DNA of 64,000 nt from JACCTU01 sp963809175 (GTDB taxonomy: Bacteria > Actinomycetota > Thermoleophilia > Gaiellales > Gaiellaceae): assembly GCA_963809175.1 (NCBI GenBank), contig CAWEIK010000003.1:124001-188000 (forward strand), written 5' to 3'. Under the pieces are notes generated by a model that worked only from the letters and a program-made list of their open reading frames with translations, did not search any database and was not told where the DNA came from. Shown piece by piece: positions 16,549 through 25,527 of this stretch (within the stretch, counting starts at the first letter, position 1; every line of letters begins with the position of its first letter). A program made the translations under genes and the position numbers.

Positions 16549-16713
16549 GGAGGGCTTGGCAAAACAGGCGCTGTGCCGCCGGGCCGCGCTGGGCGGCGCG
16601 ATGCCGCGTCCTCAGTCGCGTCCGTATCCATCGGATACGCACGCTCCCTGCGTCCTTGCCTCGCGCCACCCATCGCACCCCAGCGACGAGGCCTGTTCCA
16701 CCAAACCCTCCTA
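16546..16713. repeat. 168-bp imperfect palindrome spanning exactly from one stop codon to the convergent stop codon
   Basis: Reading inwards from both ends on opposite strands, TAGGGAGGGCTTGGC... at 16546 matches TAGGAGGGTTTGGTG... (complement of 16691-16713) in 19 of 23 positions plus one bulge. The inner arms, 16576-16629 against the complement of 16633-16686, match at 36 of 54 positions without gaps. The centre is GTATCC-ATC-GGATAC. The outermost TAG on each side is the stop codon of the flanking gene. Of 11 transition differences, 9 are in the direction that gives G-U pairs in a minus-strand RNA, so the structure seems kept as RNA on that strand. It could be a palindromic mobile repeat (MITE-like) or a large shared 3' structure. 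Confidence 0.75.
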
Positions 16714-17166
16714 GCGGCGGAACTGCAGCTCGTGCCAGCTCGGCACGGGGGCGAGCTCGAGCAAGGCCCGGCCGCCGTGTGGGTCGCGGTAGCCGAAGTC
16801 GGCCGCCTCGTCGTCCCAGGCGACCTCGAGCAGGCCCTCCTTGACGCGGTGGTCGAGCCACGCGCCGCGGAAGACGAGCTTGCGCAGCCAGTAGACGAGC
16901 GACTCGCCCTCGACGAGCGAGATCCGCTCCCAGTGCCGGACGACGTAGCGACCGAGCGTCGAGCGGGGCTCCTCGATGACGCCGTCGGCCGCGAGCTCGA
17001 CGAGGTCGGAGATCTCCTCTTGCTCGAGCTCGTTCCCGCCGATCAGCCCGAGCCGAACCGCGGCGGCGGTGACGCGCTGCTCGAAGTCGTCCCCGTTGAA
17101 GCTGAACCGGTAGCCGAGGAACTCGACGACGTAGTCGTCCCCCGACGTGTAGTTCGCCTCGGCCAC
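16711..17166 (-). CDS. hypothetical protein, about 151 residues
   Basis: Not recognised. From GTG (complement 17164-17166) the protein reads VAEANYTSGDDYVVEFLGYRF and ends WHELQFRR. It is soluble, with several Trp and Tyr (RYVVRHWERISL, FGYRDPHGG). The reading frame stays open far upstream in the 2-hydroxyacid oxidase gene on the same strand, but only from here is it a separate unit. Its mRNA would run into the 168-bp palindrome. Confidence 0.6.
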   Translation of the reverse strand: MAEANYTSGDDYVVEFLGYRFSFNGDDFEQRVTAAAVRLGLIGGNELEQEEISDLVELAADGVIEEPRSTLGRYVVRHWERISLVEGESLVYWLRKLVFRGAWLDHRVKEGLLEVAWDDEAADFGYRDPHGGRALLELAPVPSWHELQFRR

Positions 17167-17199
17167 CCAGGGAGAATAGCCCGCGACTACGCTGCGCCC

Positions 17200-17388
17200 G
17201 TGAGCCCGCGAGCCGTCATCGTGTCTGCGCTCGCCTGCGCCGTTCTCGTCGTCGGGGGCAAGTATTTCTTCGACCTCTCGTGGGAGAGCGCGCTCGTGCT
17301 GGCCCCGGTCTTCGTGCTGACGTTCGGCGGAATCGCCTTCATCCTGCTGCTCTGGGCGAAGGTGATCCGCGACTCGCTGCGGAGCTAG
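17200..17388 (+). CDS. small two-helix membrane protein
   Basis: 62 residues from GTG 17200, with two hydrophobic helices (about 5-20 and 31-53) joined by KYFFDLSWES, and a basic C-terminus. No family recognised. It lies between two minus-strand genes; its TAG (17386-17388) overlaps the probable convergent stop of the oxidase gene. Confidence 0.55.
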   Translation: MSPRAVIVSALACAVLVVGGKYFFDLSWESALVLAPVFVLTFGGIAFILLLWAKVIRDSLRS

Positions 17389-18460
17389 CGGCTCAGACGC
17401 ACGCGCGACGTGTGCGCGCGTCACCTCGTCCGGTGAGCAGCAGCCGCAGAGGCCGAGTGCGAGCTTGAGCTCGGCGCGCAGGAGGTCGAGCACGCGCCGC
17501 GCGCCGTCCTCGCCGTCGACCGCGAGGCCCCACAGCACCGGCCGGCCGACGAGCACCGCCCTCGCACCGAGCGCGAGCGCGACCATCACGTCGACGCCCC
17601 GTCTGATCCCGCCGTCGACGAGCACCTCGACCCGATCGCCCACTGCCTCGACGACCTCGGGCAGCACATCGACCGACGCGGCGACGCCGTCGAGCTGCCT
17701 GCCGCCGTGGTTCGAGACGACGACTCCCGCCGCGCCGTGCTCGACCGCGAGCAACGCGTCCTCGGCCGTGTGCACTCCCTTGACGAGCACCGGCAGCTTC
17801 GTCTCGCTCGAGAGCCGCTCGACGTCCTTCCAGCTGATCGACGGGGAGATGAGCTTGAAGTGCTCGGACACCGACGTCTCGCGCATCGTGCCGAGCGCCG
17901 CCGCGAGCGCCGGAACGGCGGGCTCGTCGGGGATCAGCCAGCCGGTGCGGAGGTCGCGCTCGCGGCGGCCGAAGTACGGGGCGTCGATCGTCAGCACGAT
18001 CGCGCGGAAGCCCGCGGCAACCGCCTGTTCGACGATCGAGCGGGTCACGCCCTCGTCGCGGAAGACGTAGAGCTGAAACCAGCGCGGCGCCTCGGGTGCG
18101 GCAGCGGCCACTTCCGCCGGCGAGGACGTCGCCATCGTCGACATCGTCATGATCGTCCCGAACGCGGCGGCGGCCCGCGCCATGGCGACCTCGCCCTCGG
18201 GGTGCGCGTGCCGCTGGTAGGCCATCGGCGCGACGATGATCGGCGCCGCGAGGTCGTGGCCGAGCACGGTGCGTGCCGTCGTCACCTCCGCGACGTCGCG
18301 GAGGAGCCGCGGGCGGAGCGTCCACCGGCGGTACGCGCTCACGTTCTCGCGGAGCGTCCACTCGTCGCCCGCGCCCGCTGCGAAGTAGCCCGAGCGGCCC
18401 GGGCGGCAGGAGCTCCGCAGCGCGGCGCTCGTAGTCGAAGACGTTGAGGAGGTCGTCCAT
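17385..18460 (-). CDS. FMN-dependent alpha-hydroxy acid dehydrogenase (lactate/glycolate oxidase family; frame breaks)
   Basis: About 355 residues, oxidising a 2-hydroxy acid to the 2-keto acid with FMN. It starts MDDLLNVFDYERRAAELLPPG, then must move one frame near 18402 (gggccgctcggg, one extra base) to give GYFAAGAGDEWTLREN. The rest is canonical: IVAPMAYQ, ATSSPAEVAAA, WFQLYVFRDE, the FMN/substrate Lys in LPVLVKGV, the catalytic His-Gly-Gly-Arg in VVSNHGGRQLDG, and VLVDGGIRRGVDV. After CGCCSPDEVTRAHV the frame has no stop, so a second extra base near 17415 is likely, ending at 17385 or 17393. The exact substrate (lactate, glycolate or mandelate) is not decided. Confidence 0.85.
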
Positions 18461-18510
18461 CCGGGCGCAAACCTAGCTCCGTCCGACCCTCTCCGTACCG
18501 TGATCCCACG

Positions 18511-20356
18511 ATGCAACAGGGCACGTGGACGATCCGTCCCTGCCCGCACGATGAGGCGAGCGACCTCGCGGGGGCGCTCGGGATCAGCTGGGTCACCGCC
18601 AGCGTCCTCGTTCGGCGCGGGTACGGCGACCCCGGGGCGGCGCGAGCGTTTCTCGCCGCCGAGCCGCCTCGCCACGACGCCGGCCTGCTCGGCGACACCG
18701 CAGTCGCGTGTGAGCGGATCAGGGCGGCGATTGCGGCGGGGGAGCGGATCTGCATCCACGGCGACTACGACGTCGACGGGATCTGCGCGACCGCGCTCGC
18801 AGTGATGTCGCTGCGCGAGCTCGGCGCGAACGTCGACTGGCATCTCCCGAGCCGCTTCGACGAGGGCTACGGCCTCGCGGCCCAGACGATCGAGCGCCTC
18901 GCCGAGGAGGGCTGCGCACTCGTCCTGACCGTCGACTGCGGGATCACCGCGGTCGAGGAGGTCGCGCGCGCGAAGGCGCTCGGGCCTCGACGTGATCGTC
19001 ACCGACCACCACCGCCCCGGCGAGACGCTTCCCGACTGCCCGATCGTCGCGACGCGGCCGTCGCGCTATCCCTTTCCCGAGCTCTGCGGCACCGGCGTCG
19101 CCTACAAGCTGCTCGGCGCGCTCGGAGCCGACGTCGACAAGCACCTCGACCTCGTCGCGCTCGCCACCGTCGCCGACGTCGTGCCGCTGCTCGACGAGAA
19201 CCGCGCGCTCGCGAGCGCCGGGTTGCGGGCGCTCGCGCGAACGCAGAAGCCGGGGCTCCAGGCGCTGATGCGCGCCGCGCACGTCGACCCCGCGATCGTC
19301 GACACCGGTGCGGTCGGCTTCCGGCTCGCGCCGCGGATCAACGCCGCCGGCAGGCTCGGCCACCCGGCAGCGGCGCTCGAGCTGCTGCTGACGGACGACC
19401 GCGAGGAAGCATCGCGGCTCGCGTCCAGGCTGGAGGAGCTGAACCGCGAGCGCCAGCAGGTCGAGGATCGAATCCTTCGCGAAGCGGTCGCGCAGGTCGG
19501 TGAGTGGACCGAGGCGGAGCAGCGCCGCCGCGCCTACGTCGTCGCGGGCGAAGCGTGGCACGAGGGCGTGATCGGCATCGTCGCCTCTCGGCTCGTCGAG
19601 CGCTTCAACCGCCCGGTCGTGATGATCGCCGGCGGTGAGGAGCTCTGGAAGGGCTCGGGCCGCTCGGTGCCGGCGTTCGACCTGCACGCCGGCCTCGCTG
19701 CGTGCTCGGACGCGCTCGAGCGATTCGGCGGTCACCGCGCGGCCGCCGGCCTCTCGATTCGACGCGAGAACGTCGAGGAGTTCGCGCGCGCGTTCGCTGC
19801 GCACGCCGAGGAGCACCTCGTCGAGCAGGACTTGCGGCCCGTCACGTACGTCGACGCGGTGCTGCCGCCGAAGACGGTCCCGACGCTCGAGCTCTGCGAG
19901 GAGCTCGCGAAGCTCGCGCCCTTCGGGCTCGGCAATCCCGAGGTGACGATGCTCGCCGAGAGCTGCGAGCTCCGCGACCTCGCGACCGTCGGCGAAGGGA
20001 AGCACCTGCGCTTCCGCGTGCGCGCCGGCGGGGCGATCGCGTTCGGCTTCGGCGGTCAGCTCGAACGCTTCCAGACCGACGGCCGCTTCGACGTCGCCTT
20101 CCGGCTGCAGGCGAACCACTGGAACGGCACGGTTGCGCCGCAGCTCGTCGTGCGACGGGTCTTCGACGCACCGAACGGATACATCGGGTTGCGCGACTGG
20201 CTCGTCGCCGAGTTCCGAAAGGACGAGCGCGATCCCGCCGCGCAGGAGATCTTCGAAGAGCTCGGCCTCGCGCCGGGCGTCGAGCCGCGCAGCTTGCTCG
20301 AGTCGGAGCGCTTCCGGGCGCTGCTCGAGCAGCCGGCGCTCGCGCGCGCTGCGTGA
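18511..20356 (+). CDS. recJ: single-stranded-DNA-specific exonuclease RecJ (one frame break)
   Basis: About 614 residues, 5'-3' ssDNA exonuclease of the RecF repair pathway. The DHH phosphoesterase motifs are present: GDYDVDGICATAL, VDCGITAVEE and VIVTDHHRPGE, then FRLAPRINAAGRLGHP and the DHHA1 segment KGSGRSVPAFDL and FGGHRAAAGLS. The DHH motif itself sits just after a break near 18983, where gggcctcgac must be read as gggctcgac (one extra c). ATG 18511 is a good start 50 nt from the divergent oxidase start. Its stop overlaps the GNAT start (GTGA). Confidence 0.93.
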
Positions 20357-20868
20357 TCATCCGCCCAGAGCGCGCGGAGGACAATGACGCGATCGCGTCG
20401 GTCGTGGAAGCCGCGTTCGGCTCACCCGACGAGGCGCGACTCGTCGAGAGCTTTCGGGCTTCCGCGGGCTACCTGCCGGACCTGGCGCTCGTCGGAGAGG
20501 AGGCCGGTCAGATCGTCGGCCACGTCATGTTCACGCTGGCCGAGCTCGTCGACGGTACGAGCATCCTGATGCTGTCACCGCTCGCCGTCCGGCCCGACCG
20601 TCAGCGCGCGGGGGTCGGGAGCGCGCTCGTCCGCAAGGGCCTGCGCGCGACGGCCGAGCGCACCGAGCCGCTCGTGATCGTCGAGGGCGACCCGCGCTAC
20701 TACTCGCGGTTCGGCTTCGTCGCCGCCTCGGAGCTCGGGCTGGAGCGTCCCTACGAGACCATCCCTGAGGCGGCGTTTCAGGCCCTGCGGCTCCCGGCGT
20801 ACCTCGAACGAGCTCGCGGGCGCGTGGTCTACCCGCCGCCGCTCACGCCGTTCTACGAGGGCTTGTAA
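20353..20868 (+). CDS. GNAT family N-acetyltransferase (YhbS-like)
   Basis: 171 residues with the acetyl-CoA site LAVRPDRQRAGVGSALV at about 78-94 and the YhbS-type PRYYSRFGF segment at about 115-123. The acceptor is unknown. GTG 20353 overlaps the recJ stop, so it is probably cotranscribed. Ends 207 nt before rel. Confidence 0.85.
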   Translation: MIIRPERAEDNDAIASVVEAAFGSPDEARLVESFRASAGYLPDLALVGEEAGQIVGHVMFTLAELVDGTSILMLSPLAVRPDRQRAGVGSALVRKGLRATAERTEPLVIVEGDPRYYSRFGFVAASELGLERPYETIPEAAFQALRLPAYLERARGRVVYPPPLTPFYEGL

Positions 20869-20875
20869 CAGTCTG

Positions 20876-21013
20876 TTACTTGACCAGCGAGGTGCCCGCG
20901 CGGCGTCTCGGCCGGGGCCGGACGTCGGCGGCGGCACGGTCGAGCGCGACGAGTGCTCGCGCGATCTCGCGTGCCGGGTCTCGCCGGAGTCTGCGGATTC
21001 GACGCATCAGCAT
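20876..21013 (-). CDS. possible 45-residue basic peptide antisense to the rel leader
   Basis: Low-support reading frame from ATG 21011-21013 to TAA at 20876-20878, MLMRRIRRLRRDPAREIARAL... ending RRRAGTSLVK. It is strongly basic with one possible amphipathic helix. It fills most of the 207-nt gap between the GNAT gene and rel. There is no convincing ribosome site. It may be chance in GC-rich sequence. Confidence 0.2.
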   Translation of the reverse strand: MLMRRIRRLRRDPAREIARALVALDRAAADVRPRPRRRAGTSLVK

Positions 21014-21022
21014 CTCTTGTTC

Positions 21023-21040
21023 ATCGGCGGATCCGCCGAT
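21023..21040. promoter_or_regulatory. 18-bp perfect palindrome upstream of rel
   Basis: ATCGGCGGATCCGCCGAT is identical to its own reverse complement. It lies 36 nt before the rel ATG at 21077, in the otherwise gene-poor 20869-21076 interval. Its position fits an operator overlapping a promoter or a leader hairpin. Which protein binds is unknown. Confidence 0.5.
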
Positions 21041-21076
21041 CCTCTGTAGGCAGAACCCCCATCTACACTTGGAGAA

Positions 21077-23278
21077 ATGACGGTCGTCGACGTCACCGAG
21101 AAGCACAAAGACCTCGTCGACCAGCTGCTCGCAGCCGTCTCGGAGTCCAACCCCGACGCCGACCTCGAGCTGCTGGCGAGGGCCTTCGCCTACGCCGCGA
21201 GAGCCCACGAGGGCCAGCTGAGGCGCTCCGGCGAGGACTTCATCTGGCATCCGTGGTCGGTCGCGAAGCTCTGTGCCGAGCTGCGGCTCGACGAGCAGAC
21301 CGTCGCGGCCGCACTCCTGCACGACGTCGTCGAGGACACCGACGTCGAGCTCGACGACGTGCGCGCCGAGTTCGGCGGCGAGATCGCGCAGCTCGTCGAA
21401 GGCGTGACGAAGCTGACGCGGATCCAGTTCCAGACCCGCGAGCAGACTCAGGCCGACAACTACCGCAAGATGATCGTGGCGATGGCCGACGACCCTCGGG
21501 TCATCCCGATCAAGCTCGCGGACCGCCTGCACAACATGCGCACGATCGAGCACCTGCCGAAGCAGAAGCAGGTGCAGACGTCGAAGGAGACGCTCGAGGT
21601 CTACGCGCCGCTCGCGCACCGGCTCGGGATCCACGCGTTCAAGTGGGAGCTGGAGGACCTCGCGTTCGAGGCGTTGCACCCGCGCAAGTACGAGGAGATC
21701 AAGGCGCTCGTCTCCGACCGTCGCGCGAACCGGGAGGCGCACGTGCGCGAGGCGGCCGCGCAACTCGAGGCGGAGCTCGCCAAGGTCGACATCCCGGCCG
21801 AGATCTCGTCTCGAGCGAAGCACTTCTACTCGATCTACGAGAAGATGGCGAAGAAGGGTCGCGAGTTCAACGAGATCTACGACCTCACCGCCATGCGGGT
21901 GATCGTCGAGCGGGGCGGGGAGGAGGGAACGCGCGACTGCTACGGCGCGCTCGGGCTGATCCACTCGCTCTGGAAGCCGATGCCCGGCCGCTTCAAGGAC
22001 TTTCTCGCGATGCCGAAGTTCAACGGCTACCGCTCGCTGCACACGACCGTGATCGGGCCCGAGGGCCGCCCGCTCGAGATCCAGATCCGCACGCGCGAGA
22101 TGCACGAGATGTCCGAGCTCGGGATCGCCGCGCACTGGGCGTACAAGCACGGCAAGGCGCCCGACGAGCAGTGGCTCGCGTGGGTCAAGCAGTTGATGGA
22201 CTCGCAGGCCGAAGAGGCCGACCCGAAGGAGTTCATGCGGAACTTCCGCACCGACCTCTTCGACGACGAGGTGTTCGTCTTCACGCCGAAGGGCGAGGTG
22301 AAGACGCTGCCCGCCGGCGCGACGCCGATCGACTTCGCCTACGCAGTCCACACGGACGTCGGTCACCGCACGGTCGGTGCGAAGGTGAACGCGCGGATCG
22401 TCCCGCTGCACTACCGCCTGAAGAGCGGCGACTTCGTCGAGATCCTCACGGCGAAGACGGGGCGCGGCCCCTCGCGCGACTGGATGTCGCTCGCGGCGTC
22501 CTCGCGCGCGCGGAACAAGATCCGCCAGTGGTTCTCGCGCGAGACGAAGGAGGAGACCGAGGCGAAGGGCCGTGAGGCGCTGGAGGAGGCGCTGAAGCGG
22601 CAGAACCTGCCCTACCGCAAGCTGGCAGGCTCGGCCGTCCTCGCGCAGATCATCCGCGACTCGGGCTTCAAGAAGGCGGAGGACTTCTACCTCGCGCTCG
22701 GCTCCGGGAAGCTCCCGCCGGCGCAGATCGTCAAGAAGGTGCTCCAGCGGCTGAAGTCGGAGGGCGTGCCGGAGGAGGAGACGCTCCCCAAGAAGCAGAC
22801 GCGCGCCAAGCCGATCGACGACGGCGAGATGGGCGTGATCGTCAAGGGCGCGCAGGGCGTGCTCGTGCGCCTCGCCAAGTGCTGCACGCCGGTCCCTGGC
22901 GACGACATCGCCGGCTACATCTCGCTCGGCAAGGGCGTCACGATTCACCGGCTCGACTGCCCGAACGTCAAGGCGCTGATGCGGAACCCCGAGCGCTTCA
23001 CGGACGTCGAGTGGTCGGACGGCCACAAGACGAGCTTCCGCGTGCACATCGCGGTCGACTCGTGGGATCGCCCGCGGCTGCTCGAGGACGTCGCGCGGAC
23101 GTTTGCCGAGCACGGCGCGAACATCGTCTCCTACGGTGGCAGCGTCGAGGACCAGCTCGCCAAGAACTGGTACGTCGCCGAGGTCGGCGACATCAAGTCG
23201 CTCCGCAGCCTGCTCACGGCGCTCCGAAACGTCGACGCGGTGTTCGATGCCTTCCGCGTCACCCCGTCTCAGGGATAG
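21077..23278 (+). CDS. rel: bifunctional (p)ppGpp synthetase/hydrolase Rel
   Basis: 733 residues controlling the stringent response. HD hydrolase domain with GEDFIWHPWSVAKL and LLHDVVEDTD; synthetase domain with GRFKDFLAMPKFNGYRSLHT and EIQIRTREMHEMSELGIAAHW; TGS domain from VFVFTPKGEVKTLPAGATPIDFAY; a zinc-finger/CC region with AKCCTPVPGDDIAGYIS; and a C-terminal ACT domain. The RFKD motif is the one found in bifunctional Rel/SpoT enzymes, and HD is intact, so both synthesis and hydrolysis are expected. GGAG lies just before the ATG. A strong hairpin follows the gene at 23422. Confidence 0.96.
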   Translation: MTVVDVTEKHKDLVDQLLAAVSESNPDADLELLARAFAYAARAHEGQLRRSGEDFIWHPWSVAKLCAELRLDEQTVAAALLHDVVEDTDVELDDVRAEFGGEIAQLVEGVTKLTRIQFQTREQTQADNYRKMIVAMADDPRVIPIKLADRLHNMRTIEHLPKQKQVQTSKETLEVYAPLAHRLGIHAFKWELEDLAFEALHPRKYEEIKALVSDRRANREAHVREAAAQLEAELAKVDIPAEISSRAKHFYSIYEKMAKKGREFNEIYDLTAMRVIVERGGEEGTRDCYGALGLIHSLWKPMPGRFKDFLAMPKFNGYRSLHTTVIGPEGRPLEIQIRTREMHEMSELGIAAHWAYKHGKAPDEQWLAWVKQLMDSQAEEADPKEFMRNFRTDLFDDEVFVFTPKGEVKTLPAGATPIDFAYAVHTDVGHRTVGAKVNARIVPLHYRLKSGDFVEILTAKTGRGPSRDWMSLAASSRARNKIRQWFSRETKEETEAKGREALEEALKRQNLPYRKLAGSAVLAQIIRDSGFKKAEDFYLALGSGKLPPAQIVKKVLQRLKSEGVPEEETLPKKQTRAKPIDDGEMGVIVKGAQGVLVRLAKCCTPVPGDDIAGYISLGKGVTIHRLDCPNVKALMRNPERFTDVEWSDGHKTSFRVHIAVDSWDRPRLLEDVARTFAEHGANIVSYGGSVEDQLAKNWYVAEVGDIKSLRSLLTALRNVDAVFDAFRVTPSQG

Positions 23279-23305
23279 CCCGGCCCACGTTTCGTGGCTC
23301 GACGA

Positions 23306-23361
23306 ATCCCTCGATGGGGGGACTCATCACCCGATCAAGCGCGGTACCTGAATCGAGGGAT
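23306..23361. repeat. 10-bp inverted repeat downstream of rel
   Basis: ATCCCTCGAT (23306-23315) and ATCGAGGGAT (23352-23361) are perfect reverse complements separated by 36 nt. Together with the two hairpins below they fill the 181-nt interval 23279-23459 between convergent genes, which has no credible coding frame. Confidence 0.5.
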
Positions 23362-23421
23362 AGCGAGGCGGCGCGACCTGAGTACAACGAGACCAGGGGA
23401 GGGGGCTCCGAGGAGGCTGCG

Positions 23422-23452
23422 GCGCCCGGGTGCAGAGGACACACCCGGGCGC
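23422..23452 (+). terminator. probable rel terminator hairpin
   Basis: Perfect 11-bp stem GCGCCCGGGTG/CACCCGGGCGC with a 9-nt loop, followed by GCGGTCTTTA with a short T-run. It lies 144 nt after the rel stop. Confidence 0.65.
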
Positions 23453-23459
23453 GCGGTCT

Positions 23460-23675
23460 TTAGCCGCGGAAAATGCTGCGCATTTTCCGCGGTCGGGAGT
23501 ACGGCGAGACCAGGAGCTCGACTCGGCTTGCGAAGGCGGCATCGTCGGCCGCGTTCGAGTCGAGCTTCGCGAGCACCGCGCGTACAGCTGCGAGTACGTC
23601 GTCGTCCGCGCCTCCCCGGTTGACGATTCGCTCGATCGCCTCGAGCGCGCCTGCACGCTGTTGCTCCGGCGTCAT
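23460..23675 (-). CDS. hypothetical protein, 71 residues
   Basis: From ATG (complement 23673-23675), overlapping the thioesterase stop (ATGA). Helical N-terminal half MTPEQQRAGALEAIERIVNR, acidic middle (GGADDDVLAAV), C-terminus ending RKMRSIFRG within a 13-bp hairpin. The N-terminus resembles the helix that precedes GAF domains in some actinobacterial proteins, but no GAF domain follows. The coupling to the upstream gene supports it being translated. Confidence 0.5.
   Translation of the reverse strand: MTPEQQRAGALEAIERIVNRGGADDDVLAAVRAVLAKLDSNAADDAAFASRVELLVSPYSRPRKMRSIFRG
23464..23492 (-). terminator. 13-bp hairpin overlapping the 3' end of the 71-residue gene
   Basis: CCGCGGAAAATGC-TGC-GCATTTTCCGCGG is a perfect 13-bp stem with a 3-nt loop and A/T pairs in its upper part, so it looks like a bidirectional terminator. 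It encodes the last residues (KMRSIFRG) of the minus-strand gene 23460-23675. Confidence 0.6.
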
Positions 23676-24130
23676 CGCTCCAGGTCGTCGCCCTCGAACG
23701 CGCGCACGGTTTCGACGAACGACTCGGGAATCTCACAGGCTTTTCGCTCGTCGAGGTCGACGAGGACGAGCGTCTGGGTCGCGGTGACCATCAGCACGTC
23801 GTCGTCGGCGCGGTAGGCCGCGAACTCGTACGTCGCGCTGGTACGGCCGATGCGGGCGAGCCGCACGAAGATCTCCAGCAGGTCGTCGAACACCGCGGGA
23901 GCGTGGTACTCGACGTGCATCGCGCGCATCACGAACTCGTTGCCGCCGAGCGCGTCCTTCGACAGCCCGAGGTGGCGGTGGTACTCGACGCGCGCGAGGT
24001 CGAAGTACGGGACGTAACGGCCGTAGTAGACGATCCCCTGCGCGTCGGTGTCGGAGAAGCCGACCCGCGTGCGCGCTGCGTACTTGAACGGAGGCTTCTC
24101 GTCGGTCGTGAAGCCGAGCTCGAGCGTCAC
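23672..24130 (-). CDS. acyl-CoA thioesterase (4HBT/YbgC-like hotdog fold)
   Basis: 152 residues, hydrolyses acyl-CoA thioesters; the natural acyl chain is unknown. The hotdog motif TRVGFSDTDAQGIVYYGRYVPYFDLARVEY carries the catalytic Asp at about residue 27-29. Start GTG (complement 24128-24130) overlaps the stop of the phosphohexomutase gene, so the three minus-strand genes 25467-23460 form one coupled unit. Confidence 0.9.
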   Translation of the reverse strand: MTLELGFTTDEKPPFKYAARTRVGFSDTDAQGIVYYGRYVPYFDLARVEYHRHLGLSKDALGGNEFVMRAMHVEYHAPAVFDDLLEIFVRLARIGRTSATYEFAAYRADDDVLMVTATQTLVLVDLDERKACEIPESFVETVRAFEGDDLER

Positions 24131-25467
24131 TCCCGGATCACCGACAGCACCTCGTCGCGCTTGTGCTCCATCAGCTCCTCCGAGAGCGCTTCGAGGTTGA
24201 GTCGCAGCAGTGGCTCCGTGTTCGACGGCCGGACGTTGAAGTGCCAGTCGGCCGCTTCGACCGACAGCCCGTCGAGGTGAGAGATCTGTCCCTCGGGGCC
24301 GAAGCGCTCCTCGAGCTCCCGGAGCTTCGACTCGACGTCCGCGACGGGGGTGTTGAGCTCGCCCGTGAGGAAGTACCGCTCGCGATAAGGCGCGAGGAGC
24401 TCCGAGAGCTTGCGGCCGCGCTTCGAGATCAGCTCGAGCATCAACAGGAACGGCACGACACCGGAGTCGGCCTGCGTGAAGTCGCGGAAGTAGTAGTGAC
24501 CCGAGACCTCGCCGCCGAACACCGCGCCTTCCTTGCGCATGCGGTGCTTGATGTACGCGTGGCCGACGCGGTTGATCAGCGGCACTCCGCCGACGCGCTC
24601 GATCGTGTCGGGCACAGCCCAGCTCGCACGGACGTCGTAGATGATCTTCGCTCCGGGCTCTCGCTCGAGAATGGACTCGGCGAGCAGCGCCGTGATGAAG
24701 TCCCCAGGCACGAAGTCGCCCGTGTCGTCGACGAAGAAGCAGCGGTCGGCGTCGCCGTCGAACGCGACGCCGAGGTCGGCGCCTTCGTCGAGCGTCTTCG
24801 CGACGATGAACTCGCGGTTCTCGGGCAGCAAGGGGTTGGGCTCGTGGTTCGGGAACGTCCCGTCGGGCTCGAAGAAGAACGGGCGCGCGTCGATCGGCAG
24901 GCGCTCGAGGATCGGCGGCAACATCACACCGGCCGTTCCGTTGGCCGCGTCGATCACGACGGTGAGCGGCCGGATCACCTCGACGTCGACGAACGAGAGC
25001 ACGCGCTCGACGTACGCGGGCCAGATGTCGTACGGCTCGATCGTCCCCGGGCTCGATGTCGTCGCCGGGGCTTGCGCGGCGCGGTCGCGGATCTCGAGCA
25101 GCCCGGACTCGCCGCCGACCGGCAGCGCTCCGCTTCGCACGATCTTCAGCCCGGTGTACTCCTTCGGGTTGTGCGAGGCGGTGACCATGACCCCGCCGTC
25201 CAGCGAGAGCTCCCCGACGGCGAAGTAGACCAGCTCGGTCCCGACGAGCCCCAGGTCGAGGACGTCCGCGCCGGCCGACGCGGCTCCCTCCATCACCGCG
25301 GCCGCCATCGACGGTGACGACACGCGCATGTCGCGGCCGACGGCGATCCGCTGCGGCTCGAAGTGCTCGACGAACGCACGGCCGATCGCGCGCGCGCCGT
25401 CCTCGTCGAGCTCGGTCGGGTGGATCCCGCGAACGTCGTACGCCTTGAAGACCTTCGGATCGAGCAC
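24127..25467 (-). CDS. phosphomannomutase/phosphoglucomutase
   Basis: 446 residues, interconverts hexose 1- and 6-phosphates for sugar-nucleotide synthesis. Active-site phosphoserine loop VTASHNPKEYTGLK at about 98-111, metal loop AFDGDADRCFFVDD at about 236-249, sugar-binding GGEVSGHYYF, and phosphate-binding VRPSNTEPLLRL near the C-terminus. N-terminus FKAYDVRGIHP is typical of the archaeal/actinobacterial ManB group. Start GTG. Confidence 0.94.
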   Translation of the reverse strand: MLDPKVFKAYDVRGIHPTELDEDGARAIGRAFVEHFEPQRIAVGRDMRVSSPSMAAAVMEGAASAGADVLDLGLVGTELVYFAVGELSLDGGVMVTASHNPKEYTGLKIVRSGALPVGGESGLLEIRDRAAQAPATTSSPGTIEPYDIWPAYVERVLSFVDVEVIRPLTVVIDAANGTAGVMLPPILERLPIDARPFFFEPDGTFPNHEPNPLLPENREFIVAKTLDEGADLGVAFDGDADRCFFVDDTGDFVPGDFITALLAESILEREPGAKIIYDVRASWAVPDTIERVGGVPLINRVGHAYIKHRMRKEGAVFGGEVSGHYYFRDFTQADSGVVPFLLMLELISKRGRKLSELLAPYRERYFLTGELNTPVADVESKLRELEERFGPEGQISHLDGLSVEAADWHFNVRPSNTEPLLRLNLEALSEELMEHKRDEVLSVIRE

Positions 25468-25527
25468 GCGTCCGATGCTAATCCGTGAGCGAGGCGGCCG
25501 ACGGGGCGGCCTCTCTCGGTTGCTCTG

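Noticed and set aside
20876..23113. 745-residue minus-strand open frame opposite rel
   Set aside because: Antisense shadow; rel on the plus strand has full domain conservation.
23341..23352. GGTACCGCG on the minus strand, resembling a T-box core
   Set aside because: It is downstream of two convergent genes with no aminoacyl-tRNA synthetase or amino-acid gene following, and no specifier stem is visible.
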